62,497 nt of DNA from Psilocybe azurescens (taxonomy: Eukaryota; Basidiomycota; Agaricomycetes; Agaricales; Agrocybaceae): the NCBI GenBank assembly GCA_023853785.1, contig JAJIRX010001047.1, positions 1-62,497 of the forward strand, written 5' to 3'. Numbering within the stretch: position 1 is the stretch's first letter; the number at the start of each line of letters is the position of its first letter. The notes below the pieces were generated by a model. The model did not search any database, was not told where the DNA came from, and saw only the letters and a program-made list of their open reading frames with translations. A program made the position numbers and the translations under genes. This document shows, one piece after another, positions 35,930-47,166 of the stretch.

Positions 35930-38900
35930 CTAGGCCAAGGTCAATATAATTATAGCTCATAAAAATATGGAGGAGCACGCAAGATTAGGCTCTACGAGCC
36001 TACAAATAATTGTTACTGTAATTATGTGTCTCCGCGGACAAAATTTGCACAATAGATCATTATAGCGCATAAACGAGTTTGTAAAGTAAGGTTCTACGAG
36101 CCTACATATGTTTAGTTATGTACAGTTGATATAAGTATAGTCCAAAAATATATGGAAGAGCACGCAAGACCAGGCTCTACGAGCCTAAATATATGGGTTA
36201 CTGTAATCAGATGTCTCCGCGTATAAAATTTGCACAATAAATTATTGTTACGTATAAATGAGTATGTAAAGCGATGCTCTGCTAGCCCACATGCGTTTGC
36301 TTATGTACAGTCAATATAATTATAGCTCATAAAAATATAGAGGAGTACGTATGATCAGGCTCTACGAAGCCTACATACATTTTGGCTCTAATCAGGTCTA
36401 TCCAAATACAAAATTTGCACAATAAATAATTGTTGTATATAAATGGGCTAGTAAAGCGAGGTTCTACGAGCCTACATGCATTAATTTATGTACATTATAG
36501 CAGATGAATATATGGAGGAGCACGCAAGATCAGGCTCTATGAGCCTAGAAACATTGTTACTGTAATCAGGTTTCTCCCGCATACAAAATTGGTAAAATAA
36601 ATCATAGTTAGTTGCGCATGAGTAATCTTATAAAGTGAGGTTCTAAGAGCCTACATACATTTACTTATGTATAGTCGATATAATTATAGCTCAAAAAATA
36701 TATAGAAAGAGTATGCAAGATCAGGCTCTATGAGTCCACATATATATGTTACTGTAATCAGGTCTGTCTGCGTACAAATTTTCCACAATAAATTATTTTA
36801 GGTATAAATGAGCTTGTAAAGCGATCTTCTACTAGCCCACATGCATTTACAAATGCACAGTTAATGTAATTACAGCTCATAAAAATATAGAGGAGCACGG
36901 AAGATCAAGCTCTACGAGCCTACAGATATTTGTTACTGTAATCGGGTGTCTCCGTATAGAAAATTTGCATGAAAACTACTGTGGTGTATAAATGAGCTTA
37001 TAAAGGGAGATTCTACGAGACCACATATATTTTCTTATGTATAATCAATATAATTATATCACGAAAAAAATAAAGAAGAGTACGCAAGATCAGGCTCCAC
37101 GAGCTTACATATATTTTGGCTGTAATTAAGTCTGTCTGCATACCAAATTTGTTTATAAATCATTGTTGTGTGGAAATGAGCTAGTAAAGCGAGGTTCTAT
37201 GAGCCTATGTGTATTCACTTATATAAAGTTGATATAATTATAGCTAATAAAAATATAGAGGAGCACGCAAGATTAGGCTCGACGAACTTACATATATTTG
37301 TCATTGTAATCCGGTCTGTCTGCATACAAAATTTTCTTATAAATCATTGTTGCGTATAAATGAGCTAGTAAAGTGAGGTTCTACGAGCCTACGTGTATTC
37401 ACTTATATAAAGTCAAGATAATTATAGCTAATAAAAATATAGAGGAGCGCGCCAGATCAGGCTCTGGGAGCCTACAAATATTTATTGCTGTAATCAGGGG
37501 CCTCCGCGTACAAAATTTACACAATATGTAAATGAGGGTTGCACATAAATGAGCTTGTAAAGTAAGGTTCTAGGATCCTACATGCATTTAATTATGTACA
37601 GTCAATACAATTATAGCTAGTAAAAATAGAAGAGCTTGCAAAGTCAGGCTGTACAAGCCTACATATATTTGTTACGGTAATCAGGTGTCTGCGTGTACAA
37701 AATTTGCATGATAAATTACTGTTGTGTATAAATGAGCATATATAGTGAGATTCTACAAGCCTACATACATTTACATAAGTACTGTCAGTATAGTTTATCG
37801 CTCATGAAAATAAGAAGAGCACTCAAGGTCAGGCTCTACGAGCCTAGTTATATATTTTACTGTAATCAGGTCTGTCTGCATACAAATTTTGCACAATGAT
37901 TTAATGTTGCATTTAAACGAGCTTGTAAAGCTAGGTTCTACGAGCCTACATGCGTTAATTTATGTACAGTCTATATAGTTATAGCATATAAAAATATAGA
38001 AGAGCATTCAAGATCCTGATCTACGAGCCTATAAATATTTTTGTTACCCTAATCCGGTGTCTCCGTGTACAAAATTTTTGGTAAATTACTGTTGCGTATA
38101 AATGAGCATATAAAGTGAGGTTCTACGAGCCTACATACATTTACATATGTAAAGTCAGTATATTTATAACTCATATAAACGTAGAAGAGCACGCAAGATC
38201 ATGCTCTATGAGCCTACATATATTTGTCAATGTAATCTGGTCTGTCTGCAGACAAATTTTGCACAATAAATTATTGTTGCATGTAAATGAGTACATAAAG
38301 CAATGCTCTGCTAGCCCACATGTATTTACTTATGTACAGTCAGTATATTTATAGCACATGAAAATATAGAAGCCCACGCAAGATCAGGCTCTATGAGCCG
38401 AAATATATTTGTCACTGTAATCAAGGCTGTCTGCATACAAATTTCGCACAATAAATTATTATTGCGTATAAATTAGCTTGAAGCGATACTCTACTAGACC
38501 ATATGTATTTACTTATGTACATCAGTATATTCATAGCTCATAAAAATATAGAAGAGCACGCAAGATCAGGCTCTACGAGCCTACATATATTTGTTACTGT
38601 CATCAGGTGTCTCAGCGTACAAAATTTGCATGATAAATCACTTTTCCATATAAATGAGCTTATAAAGTAAGGTTCTACGAGCCTTCATACATTTACTTAA
38701 GTACAGTCAGTATATTCATCGCTTGTAATAATATAGAAGAGCATGCAAGATCAGGCTCTACGAGCCTAAATATATGTCACTGTAATCAAGTTTGTCTGCG
38801 TACAAATTTTGCACAATAAATAATTGTTTGGTATAAATTAGCTTGTAAAGCGATGCTCTACTAGCCCACATGCATTTACTTATGTACAGTCGGTATATTT

Positions 38901-41880
38901 AATGCTTATATAAATATAGATGAGTATGCAAGATCAGCCTCTACGAGTCTGCAAATGTTTGTTACTGTCATCAGGTGTCTCAGCGTACACAATTTGCATG
39001 ATAAATTACTGTTGTGTATAAATGAGCATATAAAGTGAGGCTCCAGGAGCCTACATACATTTACATAAGTACTGTCAGTATATTTATCGCTGATGAAAAT
39101 ATAGAAGATCGTGCAAGATCAGGCTCTATGGACCTACATTTATTTGTTGCAGTAATCAGGTCTGTCTGCATACAAATTTTGCACAATAAATTATTATTGC
39201 ATATAAATGAGCCTGTGAAGCGATGCTCTACTATACCACATGTAGTTACTTGTGTACAGTCAATATATTCATAGTTCATAAAAATCTAGAAGCGCACGAG
39301 ATCAGGCTCTACGAGCCTACATATATTGTTATTTGTTACTGTAATCAGGTCTGTCTTCATAGACATTTTGCACAATAAATCATCATTGCGCATACATGCG
39401 CTTGTAGAATAAGGTTCTAAGATCCCACATTTGTTTACTAAAGTAAAGTCGATATAATTATAGCCCAAAAATTATTGAAGAACATTCAAGATCAGGCTCT
39501 ACAAGCCTACACATATTTGTTACTGTATTAAGTGTCTCTGCATACAAAATTTACAAATTAAATGAAGGTGGCAAATAAATGAGCTTGTAAAGCGAGCTTC
39601 TACGAGACTACACGCATTCACTTATGTACAGTCTATCAAATTATAGGTCATAAAAACATAGAAGAGCATGCAAGATCAGGCTCTACGAGCTTACCTATAT
39701 ATATCACTGTAATAAGGTCTGTCTACGTACAAAATTTGCATGATATAGTACTGTTGCATATAAATCAGTTTCTAAAGCGAACTTCAAAGAGCTTATATAC
39801 ATTTACTTATGTATAGTCGATATAATTATAGCTGAAAAATATATATAAAAGAGCACATAAAATCAGGCTCTACGAAGCTAGTACAGTTAGTATATATATA
39901 GCTCATAAAAAATAGAAAAGCACACGAGATCAGGCTCTGCGAGCCTAACTAATATTTGGTACTGTAATCAGGTCTGTCTATGTAACAAATTTGCACGATA
40001 AATTACAGTTGCATTTAAAAGAGCTTGTAAAGAGAGGTTCTATAAGCTACATGCGTTGATTTATATACAGTCGATATAGTTTATGGCATATAAAAACATA
40101 GAAGAGTATTCAAGATCAGGTTCTACGAGCTTACAAATATTTGCTACTGTAATCCAGTGTCTCCATGTACAAAATTTGCATGATAAATTACTGTGCTGTA
40201 TAAATGAGTTAATAAAGCGATGCTCTACTAGCCCACATGCATTTACTTATGTATAATCAATATAATGATAGCTCATGAAAATATAGAGGAGTACGCATGA
40301 TCAGGCTCTACGAGCCTACATATGTATGTTACTGTAATCGGGTCTGTCTGCATACAAATTTTGAACGATTAATTACAGTTGCATTTAAAAGAGCTTGTAC
40401 AGTGAGGTTCTACAAGCCTACATGCGTTGATTTATGTACAGTCAATATAGTTATGGCATATAAAAATATAGAAGAGCATTCAAGATCAAGTTCTACAAGC
40501 CTACATATATTTGTCACTGTAATTAGGTCTGTCTGCGTGCAAATTTTGCAGAATAAATTATTGTTGGGTATAAATTAGCTTATAAAACTATGCTCTACTA
40601 GCCTACATACATTTGTATATACAGTCGACATAATTATAGCCCAAAACAAATGTAGAAGAGCACGCAAGATCAGGCTCTACGAGCCGACATATATTTGTTA
40701 CAGTAATCAGATCTGTCTGCATACAAATTTTGCAGCATAAATTATTGTTGCGTATAAATTAACTTGTAAAGCGATGCTCTACTAGCCCACATACATTTAC
40801 TTATGTACAGTTGGTATATTTATCGCTCATTAAAATATAGAAGAGCACGCATTATCAAGCTCTACGAGCCTAACAATATTTGTTACTGTAATCATGTCTG
40901 TCTATGTACAAAAATTTCATGATAAATTACTGTTGCATTTAAATGAGCCTGTAAAGCTAGGTTCTACGAGCCTACATGCGTTGATTTATGTACAGTCGAT
41001 ATAGTAATAGCATATAAAAATATAGAAGAGTATTCAAGATCAGGCTCTACGAGCCTACAAATATTTGTTACTGTAATCAGGTGTCTCCGTGTACAAAATC
41101 TGCATGATAAATCGCTGTCGGTTATAAATGAGCTTATATAGTGAGATCCTACAAGCCTAAATACATTTGTTTATGTTCATTCACCATCATTATTGCCCCA
41201 CAAAAATATAGAAGAGCACGCAAGATCAGGACCTACGAGCCTACACATATTTTCGGCTGTAATTAAGTCTGTCTGCACACAAAACTTGCCTATAAATTAT
41301 TGTTGTGTATAAATGAGCTAGTAAAGCGATGTTCTACAGGATTAGTTGCGTTCGCTTATATACAGCCATTATAATTATAGGGTAATTAAAATATATGGAG
41401 GAACACACGAGATCAGGCTCTACGAGTCCACATATATATGTTCCTGTAATCAGGTCTGTTTGCATACAAAATTTGAACCATGCATAATTGTTCTGTATAA
41501 ATTAGCTTGTAAAGCGATGCTCTACTAGCCCACATGCATTTACTTATGTACAGTCAGTATTTTTATCACTCATAATGAAATAGAAGAGCATGCAAGATCA
41601 GGCTCTACGAGCCTAAATATATATGTTGCTGTAATCAAGTTTGTCTGCGTACAAATTTTGCACAATAAATTATTGTTGCATATGAATAAGCTTGTAAAGT
41701 GATGCTCTACTAATCAACATCCAGTTCATTATGTACAATCAACATAATTATAGCTCATAAAAATATAGAAAAGCACGCAAGATCAGGCTCTACGAGCCTA
41801 CATATAGCTGTTGTTTGTTACTGTAATCAGGTCTGTCTGCATACAAATTTTACACAATAAATCATTATTGCACATAAATG
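35930..41880. repeat. 185-bp dimeric satellite, about 32 units
   Basis: Head-to-tail satellite with a period near 185 bp (for example 38,570 to 38,755). Each unit contains two versions of one core: AGGCTCTACGAGCCTACAT (after GCAAGATC) and GAGGTTCTACGAGCCTACAT (after GTAAAGC). The cores split the unit into an about 83-bp half (with TGTACAGTCAATATAATTAT and AAAATATAGAAGAGCACGC) and an about 102-bp half (with TGTAATCAGGTCTGTCTGC and AAATGAGCTTGTAAAG). Units differ by roughly 10-20%. No genes; the small open frames here are products of the repeat. Confidence 0.9.
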
Positions 41881-44800
41881 CGCATGTAAGTAAGGTTCTA
41901 CTAGCCTATATGTGTTTACTAATGTACAGTCAACATAATTATAGCCCAAAAAATATCGAAGAACACGCAAGATCAGGCTCTACGATCCTACATGTGTTTA
42001 CTAATGTACAGTCAACATAATTATAGCCCAAAAAATATCAAAGAACACGCAAGATCAGGCTCTACGAGCCTACATGTGTTTACTAATGTATAGTCAACAT
42101 GATTATAGCCGAAAAAAATATCAAAGGACATGCAAGACCAGGCTCTACGAGCCTACACGTGTTTACTAATGTACAGTCAACATAATTATAGCCTAAAAAA
42201 TATCGAAGAACATGCAAGATTAGGCTCTACGAGCCTACATGTGTGTACTAATGTACAGTCAACATAATTATAGCCCAAAAAATATCAAAGAACACGCAAG
42301 ATCAGGCTCTACGAGCCTACATGTGTTTACTAATGTATAGTCAACATAATTATAGCCCAAAAAAATATCAAAGAACATGCAAGATCAGGCTCTACGAGCC
42401 TTAACACGTGTTTACTAATGTACAGTCGACATAATTATAGCCGAAAAAATATCGAAGAACATGCAAGATCAAGCTCTACGAGCCTACATGTGTTTACTAA
42501 TGTACAGTCAACATAATTATGGCCCAAAAAAAATATCAAAGAACACGCAAGATCAGGCTCTACAAGCCTACATGTTTTACTAATGTACAGTCGACATAAT
42601 TATAACCCAACCCAAAAATATCAAAGAACACGCAAGATCAGGCTCTACGAGCCTACATGTGTGTACTAATGTACAGTGAACATAATTATAGCCCAAAAAA
42701 TATCAAAGAACACGCAAGATCAGGCTCTACGAGCCTACATGTGTTTACTAATGTACAGTCAACATAATTATAGCCCAAAAAAATATCAAAGAACATGCAA
42801 GATCAGGCTCTACGAGCCTACACGCGTTTACTAATGTACAGTCGACATAATTATAGCCGAAAAAATATCGAAGAACATGCAAGATCAAGCTCTACGAGCC
42901 TACATGTGATTACTAATGTACAGACAACATAATTATGTCCCAAAAAAATATCAAAGAACACGCAAGATCAGGCTCTACGAGCCTACATGTGTTTACTAAT
43001 GTACAGTCGACATAATTATAACCCAACCCAAAAATATCAAAGAACATGCAAGATCAGGCTCTACGAGCCTACATGTGTGTACTAATGTACAGTCAACATA
43101 ATTATAGCCCAAAAATATCAAAGAACATGCAAGATCAGGCTCTACGAGCCTACACGTGTTTACTAATGTACAGTCAACATAATTATAGCCCGAAAAAAAT
43201 TATCGAAGAACATGCAAGATCAGGCTCTACGAGCCTACATGTGTGTACTAATGTACAGTCAACATAATTATAGCCCAAAAAATATCGAAGAACATGTAAG
43301 ATCAAGACTCTACGAGCCTACATGTGTTTACTAATGTACAGTCAACATAATTATGGCCCAAAAAATATCGAAGAACACGTAAGATCAGGCTCTACGAGCC
43401 TACATGTGTTTACTAATGTACAGTCAACATAATTATAGCCCAAAAAAATATCAAGAACATGCAAGATCAGGCTCTACAGAGCCTACATGTGTGTACTAAT
43501 GTACAGTCAACATAATTATAGCCCAAAAATATCAAAGAACATGCAAGATCAGGCTCTACGAGCCTACATGTGTTTACTAATGTACAGTCAACATAATTAT
43601 AGCCCAAAAAAATATCAAAGAACATGCAAGATCAGGCTCTACGAGCCTACATGTGTTTACTAATGTACAGTCAACATAATTATAGCCAAAAAATATCAAA
43701 GAACATGCAAGATCAAGCTCTACGAGCCTACATGTGTTTACAAATGTACAGTCAACATAATTATGGCCCAAAAAATATCAAAGAACATGCAAGATCAGGC
43801 TCTACGAGCCTACATTGTTTACTAATGTACAGTCGACATAATTATAGCCCAAAAAATATCAAAGAACACGCAAGATCAGGCTCTACGAGCCTACATGTGT
43901 GTACTAATGTACAGTCAACATAATTATAGCCCAAAAAATATCAAAGAACACGCAAGATCAGGCTCTACAAGCCTACATGTGTGTCCTAATGTACAGTCAA
44001 CATAATTATAGCCCAAAAAAATATCAAAGAACACGCAAGATCAGGCTCTACGAGCCTACATGTGTTTACTAATGTACAGTGAACATAATTATAGCCCAAA
44101 AAATATCAAAGAACATGCAAGATCAGGCTCTACGAGCCTACACGTGTTTACTAATGTACAGTCGACATAATTATAGCCGAATAAAATATCGAAGAACATG
44201 CAAGATCAAGCTCTACGAGCCTACATGGGTTTACTAATGTATAGTCAACATGATTATAGCCGAAAAAAATATCAAAGGACATGCAAGACCAGGCTCTACG
44301 AGCCTACATGTGTTTACTAATGTACAGTCAACATAATTATAGCCTAAAAAAATATCGAAGAACATGCAAGATTAGGCTCTACGAGCCTACATGTGTGTAC
44401 CAATGTACAGTCAACATAATTATAGCCGAAAAAATATCAATGAACACGCAAGATCAGGCTCTACGAGCCTACATGTGTTTACTAATGTATAGTCAACATA
44501 ATTATAGCCCAAAAATATCAAAGAACATGCAAGATCAGGCTCTACGAGCCTACACGTGTTTACTAATGTACAGTCAACATAATTATAGCCCAAAAAATAT
44601 CAAAGAACACGCAAGATCAGGCTCTACGAGCCTACATGTGTTTACTAATGTACAGTCAACATAATTATAGCCCAAAAAATATCAAAGAACATGCAAGATC
44701 AGGCTCTACGAGCCTACACGTGTTTACTAATGTACAGTCGACATAATTATAGCCGAATAAAATATCGAAGAACATGCAAGATCAAGCTCTACGAGCCTAC

Positions 44801-45920
44801 ATGGGTTTACTAATGTATAGTCAACATGATTATAGCCGAAAAAAATATCAAAGGACATGTAAGACCAGGCTCTACGAGCCTACATGTGTTTACTAATGTA
44901 CAGTCAACATAATTATAGCCTAAAAAAATATCGAAGAACATGCAAGATTAGGCTCTACGAGGCCTACATGTGTGTACTAATGTACAGTCAACATAATTAT
45001 AGCCCAAAAAATATCAAAGAATACGCAAGATCAGGCTCTACGAGCCTACATGTGTTTACTAATGTATAGTCAACATAATTATAGCCCAAAAAAATATCGA
45101 AGAACATGCAAGATCAAGCTCTACGAGCCTACACGTGTTTACTAATGTACAGTCGACATACTTATAGCCGAAAAAAATATCAAAGAACATGCAAGATCAA
45201 GCTCTACGAGCCTACATGTGTACTAATGTACAGTCAACATAATTATAGCCCAAAAAATATCAAAGAACATGCAAGATCAGGCTCTACGAGCCTACACGTG
45301 TGTACTAATGTACAGTCGACATAATTATAGCCAGAAAAATATCAAAGAACACGCAAGATCAGGCTCTACGAGCCTACATGTGTGTCCTAATGTACAGTCA
45401 ACATAATTATAGCCCAAAAAATATCAAAGAACATGCAAGACCAGGCTCTCACGAGCCTACATGTGTTTACAAATGTACAGTCAACATAATTATAGCCCAA
45501 AAAATATCAAAGAACACGCAATATCAGTCTCCAGGGGCCTACATGTGTGTACTAATGTACAGTCGACATAATTATAGCCCAAAAATATCAAAGAACATTC
45601 AAGATCAGGCTCTACGAGCCTACATGTGTTTACTAGTGTACAGTCAACATAATTATACCCCAAAAATATCAAAGAACACGCAAGATCAGACTCTACGAAC
45701 CTACATGTGTTTACTAATGTACAGTCAACATAATTATAGCCCAAAAAATATCAAAGAACACGCAGATCAGGCTCTACGAGCCTACATGTGTTTACCAATG
45801 TACAGTCAACATAATTATAGCCCAAAAATATCAAAGAACATGCAAGATCAGGCTCTATGAGCCTACATGTTTTTACTAATGTACAGTCGACATAATTATA
45901 ACCCAAAAATATCGAAGAAC
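41881..45920. repeat. 83-bp satellite, about 48 units
   Basis: A much more homogeneous array with a period of 82-84 bp. The unit begins CATGTGTTTACTAATGTACA, continues GTCAACATAATTATAGCCC and AAAAATATCAAAGAACACGC, and ends AAGATCAGGCTCTACGAGCC. It corresponds to one half of the neighbouring 185-bp dimer (from core to core), with the 102-bp half deleted. Open frames across it are periodic artefacts. Its higher identity suggests more recent amplification. Confidence 0.9.
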
Positions 45921-46290
45921 AAAGCAGATCAGGCTCTGCGAGCCTACATATATTATTTTGTCACTGTAATCAAGTCAGTCTGCATACAAAATTTGCGTAG
46001 TACATCATTGTCGCTTATAAATGAACTTGTAAAGTAAGGTTCTACATGCCTACATGTATTTAATTATATACTGTTTATAAAATATTGGCTCATATACATG
46101 TAGAAGAGCATGTAATGTCAGGCTCTATGAGCCTATACCAAATATTTGTTAATGTAGTCAATCGATCTATCTACAAAATTTGCTGTATGAATTATCATTG
46201 CATATAAGTGAGTGTTCAAAGTAATGTTTCACAGACCTATATGCATTCACTTGTATGCTGTCTATATAATTCGCGGCTCATATGTCTATA
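45921..46290. repeat. Degenerate 185-bp-type satellite, about two units
   Basis: After the 83-bp array the 102-bp half returns (CACTGTAATCAAGTCAGTC, AAATGAACTTGTAAAG, GGTTCTACATGCCTACATG), then decays. The 83-bp array is therefore embedded inside older dimer DNA, not simply next to it. Confidence 0.75.
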
Positions 46291-46328
46291 TTTATATTCT
46301 AGAGTCTATCTAACTCTATCAAACATGT

Positions 46329-46606
46329 AACCGAGTCAATATACATGTAGCCACTTGGCCACTCACCCCTACCTATTTTGTACCGTAGGGTTGAAACTCT
46401 ACAGTGAAAAAGAGGCCCATAACCGAGTCAATATACATGTAGCCACTTGGCCACTCACCCCTACCTATTTTGTACCGTAGGGTTGAAACTCTACAGTGAA
46501 AAAAGAGGCCCATAACCGAGTCAATATACATGTAGCCACTCAGCCACTCACCCCTACCTATTTTGTACCGTAGGGTTGAAACTCTACAGTGAAAAAGAGG
46601 CCCATA
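46329..46606. repeat. 92-93-bp tandem repeat, three units
   Basis: Near-identical units start at 46,329, 46,421 and 46,514 (AACCGAGTCAATATACATGT, AGCCACTTGGCCACTCACCC, TTTTGTACCGTAGGGTTGAA, ACTCTACAGTG, GAGGCCCAT). The last part of the unit resembles sequence just after the predicted hammerhead cleavage site at 47,090 (TGTACGCC..AACACTTACAGTG), linking these repeats to the ribozyme-bearing element. Confidence 0.85.
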
Positions 46607-46610
46607 ACTA

Positions 46611-46662
46611 CACAGCTGCTTGCATTAATTTGCCCCTCACCCCAAACCCCAAACCCCAAGGC
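46611..46662. repeat. Direct repeat, left copy, of the ribozyme element
   Basis: CACAGCTGCTTGCATTAATT followed by TGCCCCTCACCCCAA and CAAGGC. The right copy lies at 47,123-47,166, about 512 bp away in the same orientation. The two bracket the structured, ribozyme-containing segment. Confidence 0.7.
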
Positions 46663-47025
46663 AGTGTCAGAGCAGAATAGACTGCATTAAGCAGAAGTCT
46701 ATGGTCTATTCTCGACCAGGTTGGTAAGCTATTACTCGAATATGACTAACGTTTTAGTCAGAATGCTAGATCGGAGCAACTCTAGCTCTACGATTCATAA
46801 TCAAAGTGACTCAATAACTAATCATCCACGATATTATTGGAAATGAGCTTAATCAGCTCTATTGTAATTAGTCAGTAAGACCTCTGACGTTCCCGTTTTA
46901 GTACGAGAAAGATTACAAAGGTAATACAAAACGATTAGGAATCGATAGTCGATTCGCTAAGAATAGGCGCTTAGCTTAGTAAACACGCGCTTATTTTAGG
47001 AGCATATAGTAATATTCCTTACGAT
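46663..47025 (+). ncRNA. Predicted densely structured non-coding RNA upstream of the ribozyme
   Basis: No open frame of note, but a succession of local inverted repeats: AGAATAGAC/GTCTATTCT (46,674-46,712), TGACTAA/TTAGTCA (46,743-46,760), GCTAGA/TCTAGC (46,765-46,786), GAGCT/AGCTC (46,845-46,859), GTCAG/CTGAC (46,871-46,888), CGTTTT/AAAACG (46,894-46,933) enclosing ATTAC/GTAAT (46,912-46,925), GAATCGA/TCGATTC (46,939-46,955) and GCTAAG/CTTAGC (46,956-46,975). This hairpin density suggests a structured RNA, compatible with a self-cleaved or circular RNA body. Transcription is not shown. Confidence 0.5.
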
Positions 47026-47101
47026 GCGATAGCTACTGATGAGTCTATAAAGACGAAATGGCTACTTTGGATCCCCCTCCAAAGTCATTTAGCCTGTACG
47101 C
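47026..47101 (+). ncRNA. Type I hammerhead ribozyme motif
   Basis: The catalytic core is complete: CTGATGA (47,036-47,042), stem II GTCT/AGAC with an ATAA loop (47,043-47,054), then GAAA (47,055-47,058). Stem III pairs ATGGCT (47,058-47,063) with AGTCAT (47,083-47,088), capped by an inner TTGG/CCAA helix. Stem I pairs GCTA (47,032-47,035) with TAGC (47,090-47,093), continued past an internal loop by GCG/CGC (47,026-47,028 with 47,099-47,101). The cleavage triplet would be ATT (NUH rule satisfied, though AUU is not a common choice), with scission after 47,089. The base before GAAA pairs correctly (G10.1-C11.1). Known homes of genomic hammerheads are retrozymes, Penelope-like elements and satellite DNAs. 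Activity is inferred. Confidence 0.75.
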
Positions 47102-47122
47102 CCCAACACTTACAGTGTAACC

Positions 47123-47166
47123 ACACAGCTGCCTGCATTAAATTGCGCCCCCCCTCACCCCAAGGC
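47123..47166. repeat. Direct repeat, right copy, of the ribozyme element
   Basis: CACAGCTGCCTGCATTAAAT followed by TGCGCCCCCCCTCACCCCAA and GGC. It begins 33 bp after the predicted ribozyme cleavage site and ends at the point where NLR coding similarity starts on the minus strand. Confidence 0.7.

Noticed and set aside
43046..45860. Long open frames with repeating MCLLMYSQHNYSP-type peptides
   Set aside because: They follow the 83-bp satellite period exactly and exist only where unit length keeps a frame open; they are repeat artefacts, not proteins.
36000..46130. CRISPR-like array
   Set aside because: Regular spacing, but the repeat is the whole unit with no unique spacers, and the genome is eukaryotic; it is satellite DNA.
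36000..46130. GGTTCTACGAGCC as a tRNA-type B box, making the satellite a SINE
   Set aside because: It departs from the B-box consensus GGTTCGANTCC at key positions, and no A box lies at the right distance.
47123..47166. Direct repeat as a simple target-site duplication
   Set aside because: At about 45 bp, with internal length differences, it is too long and imperfect for a TSD; it looks like terminal sequence of the element.
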